A DNA stretch of 58,702 bases from JBBDMW01 sp040878005 (GTDB lineage Bacteria > Chloroflexota > Dehalococcoidia > Lucifugimonadales > Lucifugimonadaceae): positions 1 through 58,702 of the forward strand of contig JBBDMW010000055.1 of the NCBI GenBank assembly GCA_040878005.1. The letters run 5' to 3'. The notes below the pieces were generated by a model that saw only the letters and a program-made list of their open reading frames with translations, ran no database searches and was not told where the DNA came from. Positions 1-8,709 of this stretch are shown here, piece by piece. Within the stretch, counting starts at the first letter, position 1. Each line of letters starts with the position of its first letter. The position numbers were made by a program, and so were the translations under genes.

Positions 1-52
1 ATCATCACTCCATCCTCTCAAGGAATGGAGTCTCCAACTTTCCCGGGGCGAT

Positions 53-1564
53 TCAGCCGGTCTTGTCCGGTGGAAGCGGGAGGGCGTACTCAATTGTGAC
101 GGTTTTGCCGGCTGTCTCCATCCGCTTCACAAACGACCTCAGGAATTCCCGGCGCTGGCCAGGTGTGCCGGCCGATAGAAGCGCCCTCAGGTCTCGAAGG
201 TAGGTCAGCACCTGCTTGCGATTCACCAGCGCCGCTCTTGACCCGCCTGCCTTCTCCTGTGCCACGGCGATTCCTGCGAGCAGCTCCCTTTCGCTCTCCC
301 GTAGAGCCCTGACCCGAGGTGCCAGGTCCTCCAGCCCAACATGACCCGTCTCAATCGCCTCGTAGAGACGGTCCAGCCTCTTCCTCACATCCGCCAGCCG
401 CTCTTCGGTCGCAGCAACGGTCGCTCGTGCTGAGCCTGCCTCACGCCTCATCTCCTCGTTGGTCAGCTCGATCAGCCGCCCCAGGTTGGGCTCGTTCAGC
501 ACAACGTTCAGTATGCGCTGCAACACCGCCACCTCGATCTTCCGCCTCGACACCGGCTTGGCTGCACAGCCAGAGGAGCCTGCCCTGTCTGATGTGCCGC
601 ATACGTAGTAGTGATACCGGCCTGACTTGGCCGCCTTGCCGACCATCCTGGCGCCGCAGTCCCCGCAGTAGAGGAGGCCTGAGAGCACATAAGCGCTCGC
701 AGCCCTGCGTGGGTGCTGAACGGCAGGGGCCCGGGACTTGAGCCTTGCCTGGAGAGCATCAAAATTCTGCGGTGCGATGATCGCAAGAAAGGCTCCCTCG
801 ACCCTCACCGGCTCCATCCCTGCGTTCAGGTGGAAGCGGCCTCTGGCCCCGAAGATGAGCGTGCCCTTGTAAACGGGGTTTGTGACCATCGAGTGCACCC
901 GGCTCCTGCCCCACCTCTTACCCGCAGGGGAGGGCACACCGTCTTTGTTGAGCCGGACCGCGATCTCCTTTGTGCCGATGCCCGAGATGGATTCGGCGAA
1001 GATCCTCTCCACGACACCCGAGGTTGCTGTGTCAACTTCAAGCCTCGTGCGCTCCTTCGACCCCTCCTGCACGCGGACCCGCCTGTATCCGTATGGCGTC
1101 TGCGAAGAGACCCAGTAGCCCCGTGAGGCCGCCTCCCTCATGCCTCGGGTAACATCCTGTGCAAGGTTCATCGAGTAGAACTCGTCAACCGACTCGATGA
1201 TGCCCTCTACAAGCATGCCTGCAGGGGATTCTTCCACCGGCTCATTGATCGAGAGGACGCGCACCCCGTGCTTGCGGAGCAATGACTTGTAGAGGATCGA
1301 GTCTTCGCGGCTCCTGGCAAAGCGGCTGAACTTCCATATGAGGAGCCCCTGGAATGGAGCAGATTTGTTCCTGGCCTCCGCGATCATGCGCTGGAACTCC
1401 GGGCGGTTGGTGGTCCTGCCGCTCTCAGCCTCATCGATGTACTCAGCAACGACATCATGTCCGTGTTCGCCCGCGTGCCTGCGGAGGGCGCTCAGTTGGG
1501 CTCCGATCGACAGGTCAGTATCCTGTGCCACGCTCGACACCCTTGCATACAGTGCGACCTTCAT
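53..1564 (-). CDS. Large serine site-specific recombinase
   Basis: A 503-residue DNA integrase/excisionase of the serine recombinase family. The N-terminal resolvase domain (about 1-145) starts with the YARVSS motif, giving the expected nucleophile Ser10 with Arg8, and has further conserved arginines in SRFARS (81 and 84). A Recombinase domain follows (about 155-275), then a zinc ribbon with Cys300, Cys303, Cys322 and Cys333, and a charged helical segment (about 365-440) likely to form the coiled coil of large serine integrases. The length is normal for the family and all catalytic residues are present, so it looks intact. The start has only modest ribosome-binding support but places the nucleophile correctly. 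It reads toward the left window edge; an attachment site would be expected nearby, but none could be recognised. It probably marks the end of an integrated element with the next two genes. Confidence 0.95.
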   Translation of the reverse strand: MKVALYARVSSVAQDTDLSIGAQLSALRRHAGEHGHDVVAEYIDEAESGRTTNRPEFQRMIAEARNKSAPFQGLLIWKFSRFARSREDSILYKSLLRKHGVRVLSINEPVEESPAGMLVEGIIESVDEFYSMNLAQDVTRGMREAASRGYWVSSQTPYGYRRVRVQEGSKERTRLEVDTATSGVVERIFAESISGIGTKEIAVRLNKDGVPSPAGKRWGRSRVHSMVTNPVYKGTLIFGARGRFHLNAGMEPVRVEGAFLAIIAPQNFDALQARLKSRAPAVQHPRRAASAYVLSGLLYCGDCGARMVGKAAKSGRYHYYVCGTSDRAGSSGCAAKPVSRRKIEVAVLQRILNVVLNEPNLGRLIELTNEEMRREAGSARATVAATEERLADVRKRLDRLYEAIETGHVGLEDLAPRVRALRESERELLAGIAVAQEKAGGSRAALVNRKQVLTYLRDLRALLSAGTPGQRREFLRSFVKRMETAGKTVTIEYALPLPPDKTG

Positions 1565-1651
1565 ATGGCGACTCCTCCTGACTGGATCCCTGGGACAGGA
1601 CCGGCACCTGTCCGGCTAAACGGTGCCGGTGGATTCATGAGTTCACCCCGG

Positions 1652-2575
1652 TCAGTGGCCAAGCCTCCTGCAGGCACGGCATTCGCCTCCCGGAAACGGC
1701 ACGGCGACAATGTACTCCACCTCTGTAGCCAGTGCGGATCCTGTTTCGAGCACCTGCTCCGCGGCCGTCTGGAGGCTGTCGATTTCACCGGCAAGGTCCT
1801 GGCTTCCGAGCTTGCGCCGGATGTGGTCGGCGAGTTGGTCCGGGTCTTCCGGCATGGCGACCAGCAGCTGGCCGCCGACATTCACGCCTGAGGCGGTTGT
1901 TTTCATGGAACTCAGCACCGCCGCAAAATCCGGGGTCCTTCCGTAAGCCTTGTTGATCACCGCCTGGTGCAGTTCCCGGACCCCGCCAACCTCCAGGCCG
2001 GGCACATCCTCGCCGCCAGGCTTTAATCCGGCCATGCTTTCCAACCTCCCAGTCAGCGAGTGTTTGAGATCTATCAGGCGTGTGGAGAGTCGGGCTACGC
2101 TGGACTTCCAGTCATCGAACCGCTTCCACACGGGTTCACGCTCGAAGTGGGACTGGAGCATCGCCCATCCTGCAGACCCTTCCGCCTCGTACCGGACCCT
2201 TATCTCATCCTCTCCAGCCGTGCTGACCGAGAACCGGTAGGGCAGGAGCTCCCACGGTCCTCCACCTGGGGTCCACAGGTTGTCCAGGCTCGGGGCAGCC
2301 TTCGACCCGGCGCGCCTGCCCAGAAGGTCAATGTCTTCTATCAGACGCCCGAGGTGACGTTTCAGCGCATCCTTCATCGCCTCGCGGCGCACCGCCGTTT
2401 TCTCTACCTCGGCCTGGACCGATGCGATCCCCTTGCGAACCGTTCTGGGATCACGCTCATCGCTGCGGGCAATATCCGCCACTGACCTCCCGCCCTCGTA
2501 CTGGCGGAACCACTCCTGCGAGTCTGCCGGCGTCACAGGACGATGCCGCCTCTTGACGCTCTGCTTGGAATTCAT
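1652..2575 (-). CDS. Unknown protein with N-terminal helix-turn-helix, recombinase-linked
   Basis: A 307-residue protein I do not recognise. Residues about 17-50 contain a helix-turn-helix-like segment (GRSVADIAR then DPRTVRKGI), suggesting DNA binding. The middle is helical and charged, and the C-terminus ends with a CRACRR motif of only two cysteines. The frame is open further upstream, but that extension (to 2851) is low-quality Ser/Arg/Cys-rich translation and crosses the AT-rich control region, so the ATG at 2575 is preferred. It lies 87 bases upstream of the recombinase on the same strand, so the two may be co-transcribed. A role as regulator or accessory factor of the mobile element is inference only. 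Confidence 0.65.
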   Translation of the reverse strand: MNSKQSVKRRHRPVTPADSQEWFRQYEGGRSVADIARSDERDPRTVRKGIASVQAEVEKTAVRREAMKDALKRHLGRLIEDIDLLGRRAGSKAAPSLDNLWTPGGGPWELLPYRFSVSTAGEDEIRVRYEAEGSAGWAMLQSHFEREPVWKRFDDWKSSVARLSTRLIDLKHSLTGRLESMAGLKPGGEDVPGLEVGGVRELHQAVINKAYGRTPDFAAVLSSMKTTASGVNVGGQLLVAMPEDPDQLADHIRRKLGSQDLAGEIDSLQTAAEQVLETGSALATEVEYIVAVPFPGGECRACRRLGH

Positions 2576-2587
2576 GCGGTGAGCCCC

Positions 2588-2616
2588 TTGACATGGCCTT
2601 GCACAGGAAATATGAA
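2588..2616 (+). promoter_or_regulatory. Sigma70-like promoter in AT-rich divergent region
   Basis: A TTGACA hexamer at 2588-2593 is followed after 17 bases by TATGAA at 2611-2616. The region 2605-2670 is markedly more AT-rich than its surroundings and contains small palindromes (TACAT-AA-ATGTA). It sits between the divergent 307-residue gene and the small plus-strand gene at 2706, so it probably drives the latter. An operator for the helix-turn-helix protein in the same gap is possible but unproven. Confidence 0.5.
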
Positions 2617-2705
2617 CATGAATATCCAGTATATTACATAAATGTACATCTTTTCTAGTTGAACAATGTCGTTGTGGTAAATGAGCGGCATGCCATGCTG
2701 CGGGC

Positions 2706-2921
2706 ATGGACAGTGACCGAGAGCCCAGGGAGACGGAGTGGAATCGGGCCTGTGAGGCAGGCCTGCGGATCCTCGCGCAGCTGATCGCCCGGCAACTGGC
2801 CTTGGACCAGGACGATGTCCCACAGGTAGACTTCCCGGCGGTGCCGGCCAATGATGCAACCGGTCAGTCGGCCGAACATGGCGAATTGCCCCTTGAGGGG
2901 CTCCCAGATCCCGCCCGCTGA
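2706..2921 (+). CDS. Small acidic hypothetical protein
   Basis: A 71-residue acidic, largely helical protein (segment ACEAGLRILAQLIARQLA looks amphipathic) with no recognised family. It is divergent from the helix-turn-helix gene and lies 90 bases downstream of a near-consensus promoter, which is the main argument for it being real. The ribosome binding site is weak. It may be a small accessory or cargo protein of the recombinase element. It could also be a chance ORF. Confidence 0.45.
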   Translation: MDSDREPRETEWNRACEAGLRILAQLIARQLALDQDDVPQVDFPAVPANDATGQSAEHGELPLEGLPDPAR

Positions 2922-3130
2922 GTGGCGAGATACGGAACAGATAGCGACATTCAGCATGTCTGTGCCGGTGCCGAATCCCATGAGAAATAGTCACTGATGG
3001 GAGTAGGGCCAGGGTTCACCGGCGCTGGCAGAGGCGGCCATCATCTTATCCTGCAGCGGCGGCTGCGGTCATAGCCGTCACGTCCTGGCAGCGCGTCCAA
3101 TTACAAGGATTTCGTTCCAGGGCATCCCAA

Positions 3131-4393
3131 ATGGACCTGGCACTTGTTGGTTGTGGAGGCATGGGCCTCCGACACACTTATGGGATCGCCGAACTTTGGG
3201 AAAAATTTGGCACGTTTCGACTCGCTGCGGTTTGTGATAGACACGGGCCGGCGGCGGAGCACGTTGCGTTTGAGGCAGAACGGTTGATGGGTCATCGACC
3301 GGCCGTATTTACAGATCTAACCGAGATGCTGGACCGCCAAAAAGATCTGGATGCCCTCGATATCGTTACGGACACTCACACCCATCATTCATTCGCCATC
3401 CAGGCATTCGAGGCTGGATTGCACGTCATGACGGAAAAGCCGATGGGGATCACCCTGAAGGCGTGCCGGCAGGTGATGGAGGCTGCCGAAAAGGCAAACC
3501 GAACGCTGGCCGTGGCTGGGAATTACCGCCGCGATCCGATGAACCGGCTGGCACGTGCGCTCATCGATGCCGGTGCCATAGGCAACCCTAACTTCCTTCT
3601 AGAAATTACCGTCGGCGGTGGATCTTCACTGATGCACAACACCGGGTGGCGCGCTCTCAAATCACGTGGGGGCAGCTTCATTCTGGAGCAGGGCGTGCAC
3701 ATCTCCGATTTGGTGCTGTACTTCATGGGTGATATTGACACGGTATTCGCAACCACAGATGTGTTCCAGAAACTCCGGCGCCGGCAGGGAATGAACCGGA
3801 ACCTTGCGACCTTCTACGGACATCGCGTCGAGGATGAGTTTGAAGGACAGGAGGAGATTGAGACCGATGCGGAGGACACAGCCATCGGTACCGTACGGTT
3901 TAAATCGGGGGCTGCGGGCCAGATCACCATGAGCAACGCTTCCCTCGGTTATCAAGTCGGCGTATCGAGCGTGCATGGCAGCCATGGCACTTTGCTCTTG
4001 CCACCGAGTCGAAGTGGAAGGTCTCCAGAGATCAGGCTGGAGGATCGCGAGCAGCCAATCACAGGTGACGATCTGTTGCCACTCGTACCTGCATGGGAAC
4101 TGGATGATATGACAGCACGCTTCTGGAACGACAAACGGCGCTTAGCCTCGTACCACATGGACTTCGAGGAGATTGATCGCACGCTGATCGCGGTGGAGTT
4201 ACAGGATTTCGCCGAGGCTATCGAGACAAGCAGGCAACCAGAGGTGGACGGCATGGTCGGGATGAAGGCGCTGGGACTTGCTTATGCTCTCTTGGAACCA
4301 GGCCATGCTGGACGCGCCATCACAATGGATGAGGTGCTGAGAGGCCAGATCGAGACATACCAGAATGAGATCAATGCGGAGATCGGTGTGTGA
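3131..4393 (+). CDS. Gfo/Idh/MocA family oxidoreductase
   Basis: A 420-residue NAD(P)-dependent oxidoreductase. The N-terminal Rossmann fold begins at once with VGCGGMG (6-12) and carries the family signature EKP at 102-104 (TEKPMG), where Lys103 is the usual catalytic/cofactor residue. The C-terminal half is the alpha/beta substrate-binding domain, including GGSFILEQGVHISDLVLYF, which supplies the expected late Asp/His region. Family members oxidise or epimerise sugars, inositols and sugar acids; the substrate here is unknown. The start lacks a clear Shine-Dalgarno sequence and the protein begins only a few residues before the first beta strand. The gene stands alone on this strand, convergent with the TIM-barrel isomerase gene. 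Confidence 0.9.
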   Translation: MDLALVGCGGMGLRHTYGIAELWEKFGTFRLAAVCDRHGPAAEHVAFEAERLMGHRPAVFTDLTEMLDRQKDLDALDIVTDTHTHHSFAIQAFEAGLHVMTEKPMGITLKACRQVMEAAEKANRTLAVAGNYRRDPMNRLARALIDAGAIGNPNFLLEITVGGGSSLMHNTGWRALKSRGGSFILEQGVHISDLVLYFMGDIDTVFATTDVFQKLRRRQGMNRNLATFYGHRVEDEFEGQEEIETDAEDTAIGTVRFKSGAAGQITMSNASLGYQVGVSSVHGSHGTLLLPPSRSGRSPEIRLEDREQPITGDDLLPLVPAWELDDMTARFWNDKRRLASYHMDFEEIDRTLIAVELQDFAEAIETSRQPEVDGMVGMKALGLAYALLEPGHAGRAITMDEVLRGQIETYQNEINAEIGV

Positions 4394-4570
4394 GGAGGCA
4401 GCGCCTTCAGCTACGTTGGGTCAATACGTCGCGTTTCGTCAGCAATCAGAACGCCCAAGGGTGGCAGTGAATCAGCGCGGCAAACCGGTAATACATGTCA
4501 ATGTCCTGCAGACGAAGCCTTGACTGGAGCGACCAAATCGTACTGAAGACCATGCCAAGAAGTCGACGAC

Positions 4571-5407
4571 CTAATCTACGGCTTTCCGGGCGGCGTCCAA
4601 GGCCTGATAGCAGAACTTCGCTGTCCGCCAAGGATCGTAGTCGGGCTGGCGCGACTGTTGCACGCTCACTTCCGCGAAGATGGGGAGATTCTCCAGACCG
4701 TTCTTTTTCAGTGAACGCACGAATTCCGGCAGGTCGATGGTGCCTTCGCCCGTCAGACAGAACTGAATCTTGCCGTCGACCTTTTGCCCGTCTTTTACAT
4801 GTACCATCGCAGCATGCTGCGCACACAGATCCACGCTGTGGCTGACCGCCGAGCCCTCAACATGAAAGTGACTGACATCTAGATCCAGCTTCAGGTTGGG
4901 ATGCCGTGTCTGCTCCATCATCCATACGGCCTTCTCAGGAGTCTCGAAATCTGTGCCTGCATGAGGCTCAATCGCGATGGTCACGTCATGTTCCGCTGCC
5001 AGGTCGGCTAGCCAGAGAAAGGCGTCACGAATCCGGTCTTTCCCTGTGCTCCATGGAGGAGCGCTGTGCCCAGCCGTTGTTGTGATCAGGACTGGCGAGT
5101 CATCGTAGTGAATCTCCCGTGCCATGCGGAACTTCGCAAGGGTCTTCTCAACTTCCGAATCCTGCTTACCCGGCAGAGCGCAGACGTTGATGCCGCCAAA
5201 GAAAATCGGTGAGGGAAAGCCGATGCTCCTCGCCAGGGCGGAGAGTCTGCGCTGGTCGTCAAGCGGGAACCTTTCTGGCGCAGTGGGCCATGCATCGCCC
5301 ATGCATATTTCAAGGTTGTCGTATCCGATCTCTCTGATCTTCGGAAGAGCCTCAAACGGGTCGATCATCTGGATAGCATAGGTTGAGTAGCCGAGCTTGA
5401 AAGTCAT
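4571..5407 (-). CDS. Xylose isomerase-like TIM barrel sugar epimerase/isomerase
   Basis: A 278-residue cytoplasmic protein of the AP-endonuclease-2/xylose-isomerase-like TIM barrel family. Probable metal and catalytic residues are Glu147 (AIEPHAG), Asp177 and His180 (LDLDVSHFH), His203 (VHVKD) and Glu246 (FAEVS), matching the four-ligand pattern of sugar epimerases. The ATG is preceded by GAGG at good spacing. Neighbours are an amidohydrolase upstream and a Gfo/Idh/MocA oxidoreductase converging on it, a combination common in inositol and keto-sugar breakdown. The precise reaction is unknown. Confidence 0.88.
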   Translation of the reverse strand: MTFKLGYSTYAIQMIDPFEALPKIREIGYDNLEICMGDAWPTAPERFPLDDQRRLSALARSIGFPSPIFFGGINVCALPGKQDSEVEKTLAKFRMAREIHYDDSPVLITTTAGHSAPPWSTGKDRIRDAFLWLADLAAEHDVTIAIEPHAGTDFETPEKAVWMMEQTRHPNLKLDLDVSHFHVEGSAVSHSVDLCAQHAAMVHVKDGQKVDGKIQFCLTGEGTIDLPEFVRSLKKNGLENLPIFAEVSVQQSRQPDYDPWRTAKFCYQALDAARKAVD

Positions 5408-5645
5408 CGTTTTTCCTCGCCATTGCTATTGGTCGGTGGAGGATAACACCTATGCCGAGCGCGGCATGTCGCCGTTAGTCCTTAAAGCTCGCTCCCTTCA
5501 CGTGCCGGTCGGTTCAAACCAATCATCCGAGGCACCAAGGTTCTTCCATATGTGAGCAACCCACGTCCGTAGCCTGCTGCCCTGGGCGTGTTTAACATGT
5601 GCCCGGAACACGGCATTCGAGAAGGACGCACATGGCTGTGCATAT

Positions 5646-6515
5646 TCAAGCATCTTGGCCATCGATATTCACTTGGTCGCGCTGTAACAACTGAGCGAGT
5701 GCCTTGCCCATGACCCAGTCCAATTCTTCATGAGAGATGAATGGGCAATGAGATCGCACCACCTCTAAAGCTTGCCTGTACGTTGAGCGGCCTTTGAGGC
5801 ATACCGGATAGTCAGACCCCCAGCATATCCGCCGGGGCCCGTACGCTGCATAGATGCGCTCGAACAACTCTATGGAATCCTTGTATGGGAAGTCCCATTC
5901 CCTGACTGATCCGTAGTAGAAGCCCGAGGCTTTGATCATGATATTTGGCAGCGCTGCAGACTCCAAAACCTCGCGTAAGTCTCGTTCAGTGGTATCGCCC
6001 CGCGGTCTGACGCCAGCGCGGTGGTGGCACAGGATGGTCAGCCCAGGGAACGCCTCAGCCACTTTTCGAAGTGCCGGTTGCCACGCAGGGCCGCCCGCGA
6101 TGCTCGCTATTAGCTTCCGTTCCTCAGCCGCAGCAAAGAATTCCATACCCTCGTTCGATATCAGCCAGCCATCCGGATCAGGTTTCAAGTAATGGGTGAA
6201 TCCTCGGACGTTGAGGCGGTCGACGGTATCGGCCAAACGGCGTGCTGCACCCGAGGTGTGGTACTGCTGCGACCATGAAGAGTCGATGTCTGGAAACGCA
6301 AACATCCTCTTGGGGTGCTTCGCTGTCTCTCGCGCGACATATTCGTTGTTGTCGGGGTTCCTCCCGATATTCGCGCAAATCACCACCGCCTGATCCACGC
6401 CGTTCTGATCCATCTCAAACAGCAGTTGCCCAATGTGACCTCGTGTCTCAGGATCAGGTACGGGAGGCTCGTATGGCCAATGCGCCCAGGCATGACAGTG
6501 ACTATCAACGATCAT
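5646..6515 (-). CDS. Amidohydrolase family protein (lactonase/decarboxylase-like)
   Basis: A 289-residue metal-dependent hydrolase of the amidohydrolase-2 group, which includes sugar lactonases and decarboxylases. The N-terminal DSHCH motif gives the HxH metal site, LCHHRAG gives the strand-5/6 histidines, and WGSDYP carries the conserved C-terminal aspartate. The frame is open for nine more codons, but the ATG at 6515 puts the start directly before IVDSHCH as is usual. A terminator separates it from the binding-protein gene upstream. Next to enolase-type acid-sugar dehydratases, opening of a sugar lactone is an attractive role, but this is inference. Confidence 0.88.
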   Translation of the reverse strand: MIVDSHCHAWAHWPYEPPVPDPETRGHIGQLLFEMDQNGVDQAVVICANIGRNPDNNEYVARETAKHPKRMFAFPDIDSSWSQQYHTSGAARRLADTVDRLNVRGFTHYLKPDPDGWLISNEGMEFFAAAEERKLIASIAGGPAWQPALRKVAEAFPGLTILCHHRAGVRPRGDTTERDLREVLESAALPNIMIKASGFYYGSVREWDFPYKDSIELFERIYAAYGPRRICWGSDYPVCLKGRSTYRQALEVVRSHCPFISHEELDWVMGKALAQLLQRDQVNIDGQDA

Positions 6516-6540
6516 TTCTACCTCCGGCTGCCAACTTGTC

Positions 6541-6583
6541 ACTCAAAAAGTTGCGCCACGGAGGATCCTCCGTGGCGCAACTT
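6541..6583 (-). terminator. Rho-independent terminator with perfect palindrome
   Basis: Positions 6548-6583 form a perfect inverted repeat with 18-base arms and GGATCC at the centre. Read on the minus strand it is followed immediately by TTTTTGAG. It lies 33 bases beyond the stop codon of the solute-binding lipoprotein and just before the amidohydrolase start, so it should end the lipoprotein transcript. Confidence 0.85.
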
Positions 6584-6615
6584 CAATCTGAACTTAGCGG
6601 GCCCTTCCCGTTGGT

Positions 6616-8478
6616 CTACCTTCCTGTCTTCTGGAGCCTGTGTATCACCATGTTGAACCCTTCCCACGGGATGTACGGCGCTATGTAAGGGTCGTCTTCA
6701 CGTGGCCAGCCCGTCCAGTAGTGCTCGTTGAACATCACGATGTGGAACTCCTCAGCGAATGTGATCTCTGGCATATCTTCCAGGTAGATCTCCATCGCTT
6801 GCCTAACCAGGTTCATGTAGTCAGCGTCGTCAACCGATGGCGACACCGCTTCCATCTGGTCCAGCAGAGCGTCCAGTTCCGGGTTTTCGTAGCGGGAGAT
6901 AGCCCGTGCGAACGGGATCGGTTCGCCAACCGGCGCAGCGTACTTGCTGTGGAAGTGGTTTAGCGTCTGCCACGGATCATAGATGCTTCCACAGTGAACC
7001 CACAGCAACAGATCGAAGTTGCCTAGCGTGTACGCATCCGTGAACGCTGCCCCCTGTAGTACCTCAAACCTGGCGTCGAACCCTGCAGCCCTGAGTTGCT
7101 CTGCTACCACCGGGCCCACAGGGTTACCGTCGCCCATGAAGATCGTGAGTTCCCAATCGGAACCGTCGGGGTTCTTCCAGAGCCCGTCTGCGCCCTTCTG
7201 GAATCCAGCGGAGGTCAGGCGATCCTCAACCTTTTGGAGGTCGGTGTCATCGATTTCATAGCCGTTTATAAGGTCCTGCAGAGGCGCCAGATAAGCCTGA
7301 ACGCCGCCATAGGACGAGAAAGGCACCATAGCCTTCTGCTGTGACCCCTCATAGGCAATGTCAGCGATCTGGTCACGGTTGATGGCATGGTTTATCGCCC
7401 AGCGAACGTCGCTGTCGTCCCACGGCCCAAGAGCGGTGTTGAACGCCAGCCTGAACGTGCAGCCATCCGGAGCGCCGTATACCGGGCCGTCGTCACTCCA
7501 CGTGGTAAGGTCCGGATTCTGGACCTTTATCGCTTCGTAGATGCCGATCGGAAGGTTACCCCCCACATCGACTTGATTAGTTACGTAGAGGTTCGCGAGA
7601 GCGTCCGAGCCCTGAGTGTTCACGTATACGACGCGCTCCACTTCAGGCATTGAATCGACAAGACCGGCATCAAGGGCCCACCACGAGGAACGAAGGTCGT
7701 AAATGATCTGTTGATCACCAGTGCTCGTCACTGAGTATGGACCGGTGCCTACCGGCCAACCCTGTGAAGGGTCATAGAAATTGAAAGTGGAACCTTCCTG
7801 TCCTTGCCACACGTGCTCGGGGACGACCACAAACCTCCCGACCTGTCCCTGTGCCAGGTTGTCCTGAAGGAATCGTGGGCCGGGCTTGGTCAGTTCCAAT
7901 CGCACCGTCAAGTTGTCGACTGCGGTGGCAGTTGCGATCCACTCCTCCATGACCCCTGACATCAGGAGTGCAGGAGCGGATTCCTTCAACATGTCGATGG
8001 TGAAGACAACATCTTCAGCCGTGAATTCTTCGCCATCGCTCCATAGCACCCCGTCCCGCAGGAAGATGGTCAGTTCCGTATAGTCACTGTTCCACGCGTA
8101 GTCTCGGGCCTGCCATGGGATAAGCTCACCTGTGTTGAAGTTCGTGTAAAACAGGGATTCGAAGATGGTGTAGTGCTGGCGATCGCGCTGGTACAAGTTG
8201 GAGAACGGGTTGAAGTCCTCTGGATTGGTCACCTGTGTGCCCGCGCCCCAACCCCTCGAGATCAAGGTCTCGTTGCGTGACACTTCACGCGCGGATCCGT
8301 CTGGCGTAGGGGTAGGATCGACATCAGAGCCTGGCGTGGCAGTAGGCTGTCCCGCTCCACCTGTAGAAGTGGCGGTCGGGTCGACGCCATTGTCGCGACC
8401 GCAAGCCACTGCAACCAAAAGTGTCAGGCTAAGCAGCGCAACAGTCCATCTAAACAGCTGGGAATTCCGGGCGCGCAT
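6616..8478 (-). CDS. ABC transporter solute-binding lipoprotein, family 5 (Dpp/Opp type)
   Basis: A 620-residue extracytoplasmic binding protein. A signal peptide with hydrophobic core (about 12-25) ends in a lipobox (VAVAC), then a Thr/Pro/Gly-rich linker typical of Chloroflexota lipoproteins. The mature part is a family 5 (peptide/nickel/oligosaccharide) binding protein, with the usual blocks near FTAEDVVFTIDML, GTGPYSV and DDSDVRWAINHAINRDQIA. GGAGGAG lies just before the ATG. No permease is adjacent on this strand; the permease-permease-ATPase-ATPase set at 14.6-18.5 kb has no binding protein of its own and is the likely partner. The neighbouring sialidase-like gene hints at glycan-derived ligands. 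Confidence 0.93.
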   Translation of the reverse strand: MRARNSQLFRWTVALLSLTLLVAVACGRDNGVDPTATSTGGAGQPTATPGSDVDPTPTPDGSAREVSRNETLISRGWGAGTQVTNPEDFNPFSNLYQRDRQHYTIFESLFYTNFNTGELIPWQARDYAWNSDYTELTIFLRDGVLWSDGEEFTAEDVVFTIDMLKESAPALLMSGVMEEWIATATAVDNLTVRLELTKPGPRFLQDNLAQGQVGRFVVVPEHVWQGQEGSTFNFYDPSQGWPVGTGPYSVTSTGDQQIIYDLRSSWWALDAGLVDSMPEVERVVYVNTQGSDALANLYVTNQVDVGGNLPIGIYEAIKVQNPDLTTWSDDGPVYGAPDGCTFRLAFNTALGPWDDSDVRWAINHAINRDQIADIAYEGSQQKAMVPFSSYGGVQAYLAPLQDLINGYEIDDTDLQKVEDRLTSAGFQKGADGLWKNPDGSDWELTIFMGDGNPVGPVVAEQLRAAGFDARFEVLQGAAFTDAYTLGNFDLLLWVHCGSIYDPWQTLNHFHSKYAAPVGEPIPFARAISRYENPELDALLDQMEAVSPSVDDADYMNLVRQAMEIYLEDMPEITFAEEFHIVMFNEHYWTGWPREDDPYIAPYIPWEGFNMVIHRLQKTGR

Positions 8479-8709
8479 TTCTCCTCCAAACCCTTACGTT
8501 ACCGCTTGCAGCATTAGTGGTGAACGGGGATGCAAGCGAACAATAAGGTTCGTTTGAACTTGAAGACGCGAAAGCCGCGCCTCAGCGACCTCGGATGTAG
8601 ATGGCGAACGCAATTTATCGCCTAGCCAACAGTGTGTCAATACTGTTTCGACAGGCCGTGGCGAAGATCGCGGGACCCCCTGCTCGCAATCTCTGCAGGT
8701 TCCGGCCGG

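Noticed and set aside
1..52. Attachment site or tRNA beside the recombinase
   Set aside because: No tRNA-like fold or repeated core could be identified within the visible bases or in the 2922-3130 gap.
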